Positions 1-7,741 of a stretch of 64,000 nt of DNA are shown here, one piece after another. The notes under the pieces were generated by a model, which did no database searches, was not told where the DNA came from, and worked only from the letters and a program-made list of their open reading frames with translations. The translations under genes were made by a program, and so were the position numbers. How positions within the stretch are numbered: position 1 is the first letter of the stretch; every line of letters begins with the position of its first letter. Source of the stretch: Acinetobacter nosocomialis (GTDB taxonomy: Bacteria; Pseudomonadota; Gammaproteobacteria; Pseudomonadales; Moraxellaceae); NCBI GenBank assembly GCA_025736915.1, contig CP107049.1, positions 248,001 through 312,000 on the forward strand. The letters run 5' to 3'.

Positions 1-1
1 T

Positions 2-1381
2 CCTGAAGTTATGACAGATTTTACGCTTAAAACCCCTGTCGAAATGCGCAATGTTCAACTCAAAGTCTATGACAATACCGACAATAGTATTTTGATTGAT
101 AACCAAGTTGCCAGTTTAACAAGTTATAATATTAAACTTCCAAGTACCAAGTTGAATCGGCTTTATCGAGTAGAAGTCACAACTCAAGCTTCATCTCAAG
201 TATTTGATCCAATTAATTCTAAATATGAGAATATTTCTGGCGTCTATCACGCTTTTATTACCCCAAGCTCAATAAGTAATAAAACTCAACTGATTAGTCC
301 AAGTTCAGAAGCAATTTATCAACGCGCTGTAATCCGATCAGGACAACTTCCACAAGAAACGATAGATCCAACCCGTATTGAACAATCACATGTTGATTTG
401 GCTTCTCAAGATGTTTACAACGCCCTTATTAGCGCGTTTAAAGATGCTGCTATTCCAAGCTTAAGCCCAGCCAGCCCACTGACTGTGCTAAATTTATTAC
501 AGTATTCAACAAAGCAACCAAGTAGTTATGTAGATAGCTATCTGAGCTTTGGATATTTACAATATTGGAATACGATTCATGGCAATGTGAATACTTATCA
601 AGAACTGACTAATAGCCTTGCAACCGATTTAAAAGATGGATATTTAGACGGCAAAAAACTTATTGGTGACAATACAAGCATGACACCTATTTTTAGTCCA
701 TCGCCAGATAATATTGACCCTGTAAAAAATACGCTTTTGGACATTGCAGCCAATCAAAAAGCAACTCGTGATTATTTTGCTACCAATTTAAAAGCTGCCA
801 CATTGCAATTAGCTGATTCACAAAGTCAGTCTAGTTTAGATCAAACTGGATATGCTCTTTTGCAGAAAAAACTCTATTCTGGTGTTGTGCCTTCTGGAAA
901 TACGACTGATTTTTTCCGTATAGATGGTGCGGGTGATTACCGACGTGCTGTTGGTTTTAGTGGTATTACGGCGACTTGTAATGGTTCGGCTTATCCGTGT
1001 AAACAAGGTTTAACCAGCATCAATATAGCTGACCCTAAACTTCCAGCCACAGACTATTTAGTCGGTCACTATGAAAACAACGCATCGGGCTGCCAACTCA
1101 ATTTCCGTGCAAATGGGCAAATTGAGTTAATTCAAGGTTCACAAACTTATCGTTCTGCCTTAAGCGCAGATAGTACAGATAACTTACTGCAAACAGACGC
1201 TGCAAGTTATAGTTACTTACTTAACTCAAGCTCATCTGAACCCAATAATTCAACACAGCAATATAATTTTATACAGCTACATATTAAAGCGAACAAAATT
1301 GTTAGTGCTCAAGCAGGCCTCGATAGCCGCAAAGCACCGGATGTATTACAGACAACACAATTAGAATGTAGCTTTAACTAA
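2..1381 (+). CDS. Uncharacterised probable exported protein, C-terminal part (5' truncated by window edge)
   Basis: The reading frame is open from base 2, so the ATG at 11 is probably internal and the true start lies outside the window. The visible 460 residues are rich in Ser, Asn, Gln and Thr. They begin with a stretch that alternates like a beta-sandwich (residues about 10-60). A Cys pair (CNGSAYPC) and two further Cys near the C-terminus (SGCQLNF, LECSFN) suggest disulfides in an exported or surface protein. No catalytic motif is recognised. The gene ends convergently with ygjP, overlapping its stop by 4 bases. It could be the C-terminal half of a lipoprotein, but the N-terminus is needed to tell. 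I do not recognise the family. Confidence 0.75.
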   Translation, partial: PEVMTDFTLKTPVEMRNVQLKVYDNTDNSILIDNQVASLTSYNIKLPSTKLNRLYRVEVTTQASSQVFDPINSKYENISGVYHAFITPSSISNKTQLISPSSEAIYQRAVIRSGQLPQETIDPTRIEQSHVDLASQDVYNALISAFKDAAIPSLSPASPLTVLNLLQYSTKQPSSYVDSYLSFGYLQYWNTIHGNVNTYQELTNSLATDLKDGYLDGKKLIGDNTSMTPIFSPSPDNIDPVKNTLLDIAANQKATRDYFATNLKAATLQLADSQSQSSLDQTGYALLQKKLYSGVVPSGNTTDFFRIDGAGDYRRAVGFSGITATCNGSAYPCKQGLTSINIADPKLPATDYLVGHYENNASGCQLNFRANGQIELIQGSQTYRSALSADSTDNLLQTDAASYSYLLNSSSSEPNNSTQQYNFIQLHIKANKIVSAQAGLDSRKAPDVLQTTQLECSFN

Positions 1382-2058
1382 GCTGTGACATACCACCACG
1401 CAGGCAATGGATTACCTTTTAATTGTCTGCGATGCTGCATATAGTGAGGGTCGAACTTTGCAACTTCGGCCCAAAATGCAGGGCTATGATCGAAGTGTTT
1501 GGTGTGTGCTAACTCATGAATACAAACATAACGGGTAATTGGGGCTGGCATAAGAACCAGTCCTGCATGCAACATAATATTATGCTGACTACTACAACTT
1601 CCCCAACGTGTTTTAGGACGTCGAATTGCACATTCGGCATAACTCAGCCGAGTTTTTTGGCTAAGCTCTGACAAAAGAAGTGGTAACTCTTGTTTGGCAT
1701 AAGCAATCACGGCATTTTGTAAAGCTTGGTAAGGTTGTTGGTCTTTAATAAATAAATAATTATTTTCCCAATCAAATTGAAAAATGCGATGTTGTTTTTG
1801 CACCACAACTTGAAAAGGTTGTTCTCTATTGAAAAAAGAAATTTCTGAAGGAATCTTAAACGACGTAGACTGAACGTGTTGCTGTTTACTCCACGTCTCG
1901 ATCAGCCATTGTTCAGACTGCGCCAAAAACTGCTGAATTTGTTTCTTACTACAAAATAACGGAACAGTCAGTCGTATAGACGCAGGCTCAACACGTAAGC
2001 GCAATTTTCTTGCCCTTACGTGACGAACAATTTTAATTTCTGGCATTTCCACAGACAT
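1378..2058 (-). CDS. ygjP: YgjP-like zinc metallopeptidase-family protein (DUF45/M48-like)
   Basis: This 226-residue protein carries the zinc-binding motif HELAH at residues 181-185, followed by HFDHSPAFW. The RWGSC signature lies about 30 residues upstream. Together these are the hallmarks of the YgjP/DUF45 family of small cytoplasmic M48-like proteins. Members are annotated as metal-dependent hydrolases, and some as nucleotide (UTP) pyrophosphatases. The physiological substrate is not settled and cannot be read from sequence. The start ATG overlaps the TAA stop of rpiA by one base, so the two genes are almost certainly cotranscribed with translational coupling. Length is normal for the family. 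Confidence 0.88.
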   Translation of the reverse strand: MSVEMPEIKIVRHVRARKLRLRVEPASIRLTVPLFCSKKQIQQFLAQSEQWLIETWSKQQHVQSTSFKIPSEISFFNREQPFQVVVQKQHRIFQFDWENNYLFIKDQQPYQALQNAVIAYAKQELPLLLSELSQKTRLSYAECAIRRPKTRWGSCSSQHNIMLHAGLVLMPAPITRYVCIHELAHTKHFDHSPAFWAEVAKFDPHYMQHRRQLKGNPLPAWWYVTA

Positions 2059-2729
2059 TACTGTGCAGTACGCTCTTCAATACCATTATTTGTCGCAACA
2101 ATTGCAATTGTTGCAGGGTTTAACGCAAAAATACCGTTAGTCACAACACCTGGGATATTATTGATGGTTTTTTCCAAATCAATTGCGTTTAAGATATTCA
2201 AATTAAATACATCTAAAATCACATTACCATTGTCTGTTACTACCCCTTCACGGTAAACCGGATCACCACCTAAGCTGACCAATTTACGAGCTACAGCAGA
2301 GCGCGCCATTGGAATCACTTCTACTGGTAATGGGAAATCACGACCAAGTTGATCAACCCATTTTGAATCATCAACGATACATACAAATTTTTTAGCAATT
2401 GAAGCTACAATTTTTTCACGAGTTAATGCTGCGCCGCCGCCTTTAATCATATGCATGTGACGATCAATCTCATCTGCACCGTCAACATAAGCATCAAGGC
2501 TACCTACATGGTTCATATCAACCACTTCAATACCTAATTTTTTAAGACGATCTGCTGTTGCTTGCGAACTTGCCACAGCTGCCTCTAATTGTAGTTCAGG
2601 CAATAAATCAATTAAAAAATTTACAGTACTTCCAGTTCCTACCCCCAAAATGCCACCTTTGGGTAAGTGTTTTAAAGCAGCTTTCGCAGCAGCTTGTTTC
2701 TTTTCATCTTGGGTTGCATATAGGCTCAT
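2058..2729 (-). CDS. rpiA: Ribose-5-phosphate isomerase A
   Basis: RpiA interconverts ribose 5-phosphate and ribulose 5-phosphate in the non-oxidative pentose phosphate pathway in the cytoplasm. The protein shows the phosphate-binding [10 protein letters not shown] near the N-terminus, the catalytic VDGADEID, and [11 protein letters not shown], which holds the Lys and the general-base Glu of the family. I chose the ATG at 2729 (223 residues, the usual RpiA size) over an in-frame TTG four codons upstream. A GAGTG sequence precedes the ATG by about six bases. It is the first gene of a two-gene unit with ygjP. Confidence 0.96.
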   Translation of the reverse strand: MSLYATQDEKKQAAAKAALKHLPKGGILGVGTGSTVNFLIDLLPELQLEAAVASSQATADRLKKLGIEVVDMNHVGSLDAYVDGADEIDRHMHMIKGGGAALTREKIVASIAKKFVCIVDDSKWVDQLGRDFPLPVEVIPMARSAVARKLVSLGGDPVYREGVVTDNGNVILDVFNLNILNAIDLEKTINNIPGVVTNGIFALNPATIAIVATNNGIEERTAQ

Positions 2730-2836
2730 TACATCACTCAACTATTTTTTGACATTTATGCGCCAATAAACGGCGCAAATGCACAAGGGTTTGCTACAAT
2801 AATTTCCTATTTTAAACTGTTATAGGGAAGATGAAC

Positions 2837-4378
2837 ATGCTGTCTCGTGTGGTACGACAAATTTTACAAGCAACGGTTTATGATGTTGCAATTGAAACAC
2901 CTCTCGAAGCAGCTCCACGAATTAGTCAAAAATTAAATAATACAATTCGTTTTAAGCGTGAAGATTTACAACCTGTTTTTTCTTTTAAATTACGCGGTGC
3001 TTATAACCGTATTAGTCAAATACCGAAAGACCAACTTGAGCGTGGTGTAATCTGTGCATCTGCGGGTAATCATGCACAAGGCGTGGCATTGTCTGGTCAA
3101 CGTTTAGGTATTCCTGCGATTATTGTTATGCCAAGCACGACTCCTGACATTAAAGTTCAAGCAGTTAAACGCTTGGGTGGTCAAGTTGTATTACATGGTG
3201 ATAGTTTTGATGTAGCAAATAAATACGCTCAGCAACGTGCCGAAGTTGAAGGTCTTGTATTCATTCCACCCTATGACGATGAACTTGTTATTGCTGGTCA
3301 AGGCACAATTGCAAATGAAATCTTACGTCAATGGCGTGATGTAGAATATGTGTTTGTTGCTGTAGGTGGCGGCGGCCTAATTTCAGGTGTAGCAGCTTAC
3401 CTTGGTGAAGTTGCACCCCATGTGAAAATTATTGGCGTTGAATATGAAGAGTCTGCTTGCTTAAAAGCAGCACTAGAAGCAAATGAACGCGTAATCTTGC
3501 CACATGTAGGCTTATTTGCAGACGGTACTGCTGTTGCACAAATTGGTGCTTTGCCGTTTGATATTATTCGTCTTCGCAAATCTGATAACTCAGGTCCAAT
3601 TGTTGACCAAGACATTGTGACTGTAAATACAGATGAAATCTGTGCTGCAATTAAAGATACCTTTGATGAAAACCGTAGCATTGTTGAACCATCAGGTGCA
3701 ATGGCGTTAGCTGGTATTAAAAAATATGTAGCTGAGCATAAAATTAGCGGTAAAAACATGGTGTCGATTGTTTGTGGTGCCAACATGAACTTTGACCGCT
3801 TACGTTACATTGCAGAGCGTACTGAACTCGGTGAACAACGTGAAGCAATTTACGCGGTTACACTTTCTGAAGAAAAAGGTGCATTCTTAGGTTTCTGCCG
3901 TGCCCTACAAGGCCGCAATATTACCGAGTTTAACTACCGCGCAAATAACACAGAAGAAGCACAAGTTTTTGTGGGTATTAGCTTAAAAGGTGGTGATGCT
4001 GAACGCCATGAAATTTTAGAGCAGCTTAAACAGCAAAATTATGTTGTCGATGACTTATCTGATGATGAAGTGGCTAAATTGCATATTCGTTACTTAATTG
4101 GTGGTCATGCCAATCTGGATGATGAAAGATTGTTCCGTGTTGAATTCCCTGAACGTCCGGGTGCATTACTCACCTTCTTAACTCGTTTAGGTCCAACCCA
4201 CAATATTACCCTATTCCATTACCGTAACCACGGTGCTGCTGAAGGTCGTGTGTTGGTTGGCTTACAAGCGACAGATGCCAAACAAAATCCAGATGGCTTA
4301 ATTGAAACCCTAGAGCAAATTAGCTATCCATATGCAGAAATTACTGACAATGTGGGCTATAAGCGTTTCTTAAAATAA
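2837..4378 (+). CDS. ilvA: Threonine ammonia-lyase, biosynthetic
   Basis: IlvA deaminates L-threonine to 2-oxobutanoate with pyridoxal phosphate, the first committed step to isoleucine. The PLP lysine lies in FSFKLRGAYN, and the glycine loop that holds the cofactor phosphate is GGGGLISG. The last 190 residues or so form the tandem ACT-like regulatory domains of the long biosynthetic type, which respond to isoleucine and valine. The start was set at the second ATG (2837, 513 residues). AGGGA lies 8 bases upstream of it, whereas the ATG at 2831 is only 2 bases from that site. rpiA is divergent, and the gene is followed by its own terminator. Confidence 0.97.
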   Translation: MLSRVVRQILQATVYDVAIETPLEAAPRISQKLNNTIRFKREDLQPVFSFKLRGAYNRISQIPKDQLERGVICASAGNHAQGVALSGQRLGIPAIIVMPSTTPDIKVQAVKRLGGQVVLHGDSFDVANKYAQQRAEVEGLVFIPPYDDELVIAGQGTIANEILRQWRDVEYVFVAVGGGGLISGVAAYLGEVAPHVKIIGVEYEESACLKAALEANERVILPHVGLFADGTAVAQIGALPFDIIRLRKSDNSGPIVDQDIVTVNTDEICAAIKDTFDENRSIVEPSGAMALAGIKKYVAEHKISGKNMVSIVCGANMNFDRLRYIAERTELGEQREAIYAVTLSEEKGAFLGFCRALQGRNITEFNYRANNTEEAQVFVGISLKGGDAERHEILEQLKQQNYVVDDLSDDEVAKLHIRYLIGGHANLDDERLFRVEFPERPGALLTFLTRLGPTHNITLFHYRNHGAAEGRVLVGLQATDAKQNPDGLIETLEQISYPYAEITDNVGYKRFLK

Positions 4379-4392
4379 TCTCTGATTTTGAT

Positions 4393-4422
4393 AAAAAAGC
4401 TGACATATTTGTCGGCTTTTTT
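4393..4422 (+). terminator. Rho-independent terminator after ilvA
   Basis: A 13-bp stem (A-run, GCTGACA / TGTCGGC, T-run) with one G-U pair and a 4-base loop is followed by T residues. It ends ilvA before the ktrAB transcript begins. Confidence 0.85.
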
Positions 4423-4522
4423 ATTATTTAAGCCCAATATTTTCTATATTTACATTGCTTCTCTTTATCTCAAAGAAAATATCATTAAAAATAAAGCCCT
4501 AATTAAGTATAAAAGGTTATTT

Positions 4523-5173
4523 ATGGCACAGTTCGCGGTCATCGGCTTGGGAAGTTTTGGAGCAACAGTTGCTCAAGAACTCACAAAATTAAATCATGAT
4601 GTTATTGGCATTGATACAGTCAAAAAGAATGTTGAGAACCTTGCCGATGTTTTAACTCATGCTGTCATTGCTGATGCTACAGATGAACATGTACTAGATG
4701 AATTAAACATTCAAAATTGTGATGCGGTTGTTGTTGCAATTGGTGAAGATATTGAAGCCAGTATTTTATGTGTGCTGAATTTAAAAAATCTCGGTATCGA
4801 TAAAATTTGGGTAAAAGCAAAAACCAAAGCCCACCACACAATTTTATCTCACCTCAATATCAACAAAATCATTCATCCTGAAGAAGATATGGGCGTACGT
4901 GTTGCTCAAGCACTCAATTACCCAATGGTAAGTCGGTACATGTCTTTAGATGATGATCACTATATTGTGAAAATTGATATTCCAGAGAAATTAAATGGCA
5001 TTAACTTGTATGGGATTATGCAGCAAGCACCACAAGTTAAAACACTACTTGTAAAACGAAAGCAACAGATTTTATTTGAAACTGTAGAGACTTTTACCTT
5101 ACAAACGCATGATATTCTTATTTTAGAAGGTCATTTACAGCAACTTAAAAAACTCTCTAATTGTTTCCTATAA
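4523..5173 (+). CDS. ktrA: KtrA/TrkA-type regulatory subunit of K+ uptake system
   Basis: This cytoplasmic RCK protein gates the potassium channel KtrB encoded just downstream. It begins with the nucleotide-binding Rossmann motif GLGSFGATVA, and the acidic residue ending the second strand (VIGIDT) is present. It closes with a TrkA-C-like domain. At 216 residues it has one RCK_N plus one RCK_C domain, as in KtrA, rather than the duplicated TrkA of enterics. The frame stays open upstream to 4388, but that part overlaps the ilvA terminator and is not protein-like. The ATG at 4523, with AAGG upstream, is therefore the start. There are 15 bases between this gene and ktrB. Confidence 0.9.
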   Translation: MAQFAVIGLGSFGATVAQELTKLNHDVIGIDTVKKNVENLADVLTHAVIADATDEHVLDELNIQNCDAVVVAIGEDIEASILCVLNLKNLGIDKIWVKAKTKAHHTILSHLNINKIIHPEEDMGVRVAQALNYPMVSRYMSLDDDHYIVKIDIPEKLNGINLYGIMQQAPQVKTLLVKRKQQILFETVETFTLQTHDILILEGHLQQLKKLSNCFL

Positions 5174-5188
5174 AAACGAACCAAAAAT

Positions 5189-6526
5189 ATGTCTCTTAAG
5201 CCTAAACCACATAAAACACTAAATCTAAGTCCACCTTCTCTTTTAGCGCTGGGCTTTCTAGGCTTTATTGTCTTTGGCACATTATTGCTTAAACTTCCTA
5301 TTGCCAATAACGGTCATGTGAGTTGGATGGATGCTCTATTTACGGCAACGTCAGCAGTCACTATTACAGGTCTATCCGTTTTAAATATTCATGAATCTTT
5401 TACACTTTTCGGACAGGTCATTATTTTATTACTAATTCAGTCCGGTGGTTTAGGCTTCATGACTTTTGCCATTTTGGCCGCACTGAGCCTTTCGCCTAAA
5501 ATTGGTCTTAAACAGCAAATGATGGCTCAGGACAGCCTTGGCCAAACCAGTTTATCAAAAGTGACTTTTGTGGCTAAAGGGGTTGTAACCTATACTCTTC
5601 TATTTGAACTGATTGGAATAGTCATTCTCACGTGCGCATTTACGCCTGCTTTTGGCTTCGCTCGTGGTTTGTATTATGCAATGTTTTATAGTATCTCTTC
5701 GTTTAATAATGCCGGTTTTTCATTATTTAATAACAGTTTAATGGGTTTTCAAAACAACTATGTGATCTGTCTTACGGTGAGTTTACTTTATACAATAGGT
5801 GGACTTGGTTTTTTAGTTCTCATGGACATTAAACAAAATAAAAAATGGAAAAAACTTAGCCCAAACAGCAAACTGATTTTAACGACTATTGCCATTATTA
5901 ATTTAGTCGCTTTTATTTTAATTTGGGCTATGGAAGCACAAAACCCTCATACATTAGGCATGCTAAGCGTAGGTGATCAAGCTTTACATGCGTGGTTTCA
6001 AGCGACTGTTCCGCGATCTTCCGGGTTTAACACCATTGATACAGGTGCAATGACCAATAGCAGCTCTTTGCTTATGATGCTACTGATGTTCATTGGTGGT
6101 GGTTCATTAAGTACTGCTGGCGGTATAAAAGTAGGTACTTTTGTCATATTGGTTTTAAGTGTACTGTCCTTTTTAAGACGTACCGATGAAATCAGGGTTT
6201 TCAATCATTCTGTTTCCCACGAAACCACTTATAAGGCCTTAGCAGTTACCGCGATTACCAGCATCCTCATATTTATTGGGTTCTTTATACTTTTGCTGTT
6301 AGAACCGAAAGCCGACTTTATGAACTTATTATTTGAAGTAGTATCGGCAGCATGCACAGTTGGGCTGTCTCGAGGGATTACACCAGACTTACATAATGGT
6401 AGCTTGTTTATCTTAAGTCTACTTATGTTTGCAGGAAGACTTGGACCGTTAACGCTGGCATATTTAATTGCTACTCCTAAAAAGAGTCGTCTCAAACACC
6501 CTCAGGCCAACATTCAAATTGGTTAA
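5189..6526 (+). CDS. ktrB: KtrB/TrkH-family potassium transporter membrane subunit
   Basis: This 445-residue integral membrane protein is the K+-conducting subunit partnered with KtrA. It shows the superfamily's repeated membrane-pore-membrane units. The selectivity-filter-like segments are visible as SAVTITGLSV, SSFNNAGFSL, PRSSGFNTID and AACTVGLSRG, each with the conserved glycine. About eight long hydrophobic helices are seen. It lies 15 bases after ktrA in one operon. It probably carries out Na+- or cation-coupled K+ uptake during osmotic adaptation; this role is inferred from the family. Confidence 0.92.
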   Translation: MSLKPKPHKTLNLSPPSLLALGFLGFIVFGTLLLKLPIANNGHVSWMDALFTATSAVTITGLSVLNIHESFTLFGQVIILLLIQSGGLGFMTFAILAALSLSPKIGLKQQMMAQDSLGQTSLSKVTFVAKGVVTYTLLFELIGIVILTCAFTPAFGFARGLYYAMFYSISSFNNAGFSLFNNSLMGFQNNYVICLTVSLLYTIGGLGFLVLMDIKQNKKWKKLSPNSKLILTTIAIINLVAFILIWAMEAQNPHTLGMLSVGDQALHAWFQATVPRSSGFNTIDTGAMTNSSSLLMMLLMFIGGGSLSTAGGIKVGTFVILVLSVLSFLRRTDEIRVFNHSVSHETTYKALAVTAITSILIFIGFFILLLLEPKADFMNLLFEVVSAACTVGLSRGITPDLHNGSLFILSLLMFAGRLGPLTLAYLIATPKKSRLKHPQANIQIG

Positions 6527-6527
6527 T

Positions 6528-6557
6528 AAAAAAGCCGCTGTAAAAAGCGGCTTTTTT
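6528..6557. terminator. Bidirectional terminator between ktrB and pldA
   Basis: A symmetric AAAAAAGCCGCT / AGCGGCTTTTTT stem of 12 bp with a 6-base loop serves ktrB on plus and pldA on minus. Confidence 0.9.
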
Positions 6558-6569
6558 ATAGGTTTTAAC

Positions 6570-7721
6570 TTAGTACCAGTTCATGAGTGAAACACCCAAA
6601 CCTGCATAAGTTGCACGGTGGTTATAGTCAATTAAGCTTTCACCATATCCATTAAATAGCTGGAAGTGACCACGCAACTTACCACTAATTGGGAACGCCC
6701 AGTCAAACTGAACTGCACCATGAGAGTCATCACCACCTTTTAAAGAGTGACGTAGCATTAGCGAGAAATCATTGTCTTTCCACTTATAAAAAGCAGTTAA
6801 ATCACCTCGCCCAATATAATCTTCAATATCAGGGTTGTTATCATCTTTACTTGCTTCGTTAATACGTACCCAAGGACGAAGCATTACGGCAAAATTGCCA
6901 CGCTCTAAGCCCACATTAAAGATGACACGGTTCCAGCTACGAGATAATGGATCTGAACGACCATTTGACTGGTGATTTAAAGTTACACCTAATAAACGAC
7001 CATCTAAACCAAGCAACTCATAGTTTGTTCTAAACATTAAGCTTGCTTCAGGCTCATAATTCGTTTCACGGAAAGGACGAGATTCTTCAGAGTTAAATGT
7101 CTGCCAACGTGATGATTGAGTATAACCCACCCATAAATCACCATTGTTACCGAAAATATTTTCCCAAGCTTTCGTTTTTAAAGAAATTTGAAATTTAGTT
7201 TCCGTAGATTTCAAATCTTGAGCTTCTTTAACGGTGTTATTGGGATTTGGGCTACTTGGAAATTCATTTTTATCGCTGGTCCAAAATACAGGCAGCAAAT
7301 AGACAGGCTGATAAGCTCGAATGTTCCAAACACCAAGTTTACTTTTTTCAGATAACTCCCAACGTTGATCTAATAAAGAAGTAGTAGGTTCAATTTTTGG
7401 AGCCTTCCCTATTACTTTAATATTACTAACTGTATCTACAACCTTCTCTTTAAATGTTTCAGGCTGAACAGCAGGTTTATCAATTTTCTTAACAGGCTCT
7501 GGTACTGCTGCAGCTTGAACAGCCGGTAAAGCTGAGGGCTTAAATACAGAGTCATAACAAGCTAGGCGATCAGCATTTGAAGCAAGGGCAACACATGCAT
7601 CTACGGTCGCAGGTTTTACAGGGGCTAAGGTGTCAGCATATGCCACCGACGCACATAAACAGCTAAGCAGGGTTCCCATACTTAGCTGTAATGATGTGCG
7701 TTCAAATTGTCTGAACGCCAT
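6570..7721 (-). CDS. pldA: Outer membrane phospholipase A (PldA/OMPLA family)
   Basis: PldA is a calcium-dependent outer membrane beta-barrel that hydrolyses phospholipids misplaced in the outer leaflet. The catalytic His-x-Ser segment is present as HQSNGRSDPLSRSWNR, and the family sequence AYQPVYLLP precedes the barrel. A signal peptide ends near VAYA, followed by a Cys pair (DACVALASNADRLACYD) and a Pro/Lys/Val-rich linker. This N-terminal extension is longer than in the E. coli enzyme. I set the start at 7721 (383 residues) because GGAG lies six bases upstream. The ATG at 7727 and TTG at 7733 are too close to that site. The M16 peptidase lies 20 bases upstream on the same strand. Confidence 0.92.
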   Translation of the reverse strand: MAFRQFERTSLQLSMGTLLSCLCASVAYADTLAPVKPATVDACVALASNADRLACYDSVFKPSALPAVQAAAVPEPVKKIDKPAVQPETFKEKVVDTVSNIKVIGKAPKIEPTTSLLDQRWELSEKSKLGVWNIRAYQPVYLLPVFWTSDKNEFPSSPNPNNTVKEAQDLKSTETKFQISLKTKAWENIFGNNGDLWVGYTQSSRWQTFNSEESRPFRETNYEPEASLMFRTNYELLGLDGRLLGVTLNHQSNGRSDPLSRSWNRVIFNVGLERGNFAVMLRPWVRINEASKDDNNPDIEDYIGRGDLTAFYKWKDNDFSLMLRHSLKGGDDSHGAVQFDWAFPISGKLRGHFQLFNGYGESLIDYNHRATYAGLGVSLMNWY

Positions 7722-7741
7722 GTTCATCTCCAATTTTTATT

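Noticed and set aside
3397..3786. 129-codon frame antisense to ilvA
   Set aside because: It lies wholly inside a highly conserved gene and has shadow composition. There is no ribosome site.
4388..4522. N-terminal extension of ktrA
   Set aside because: It overlaps the ilvA terminator and is not family-like. The ATG at 4523 with AAGG is better.
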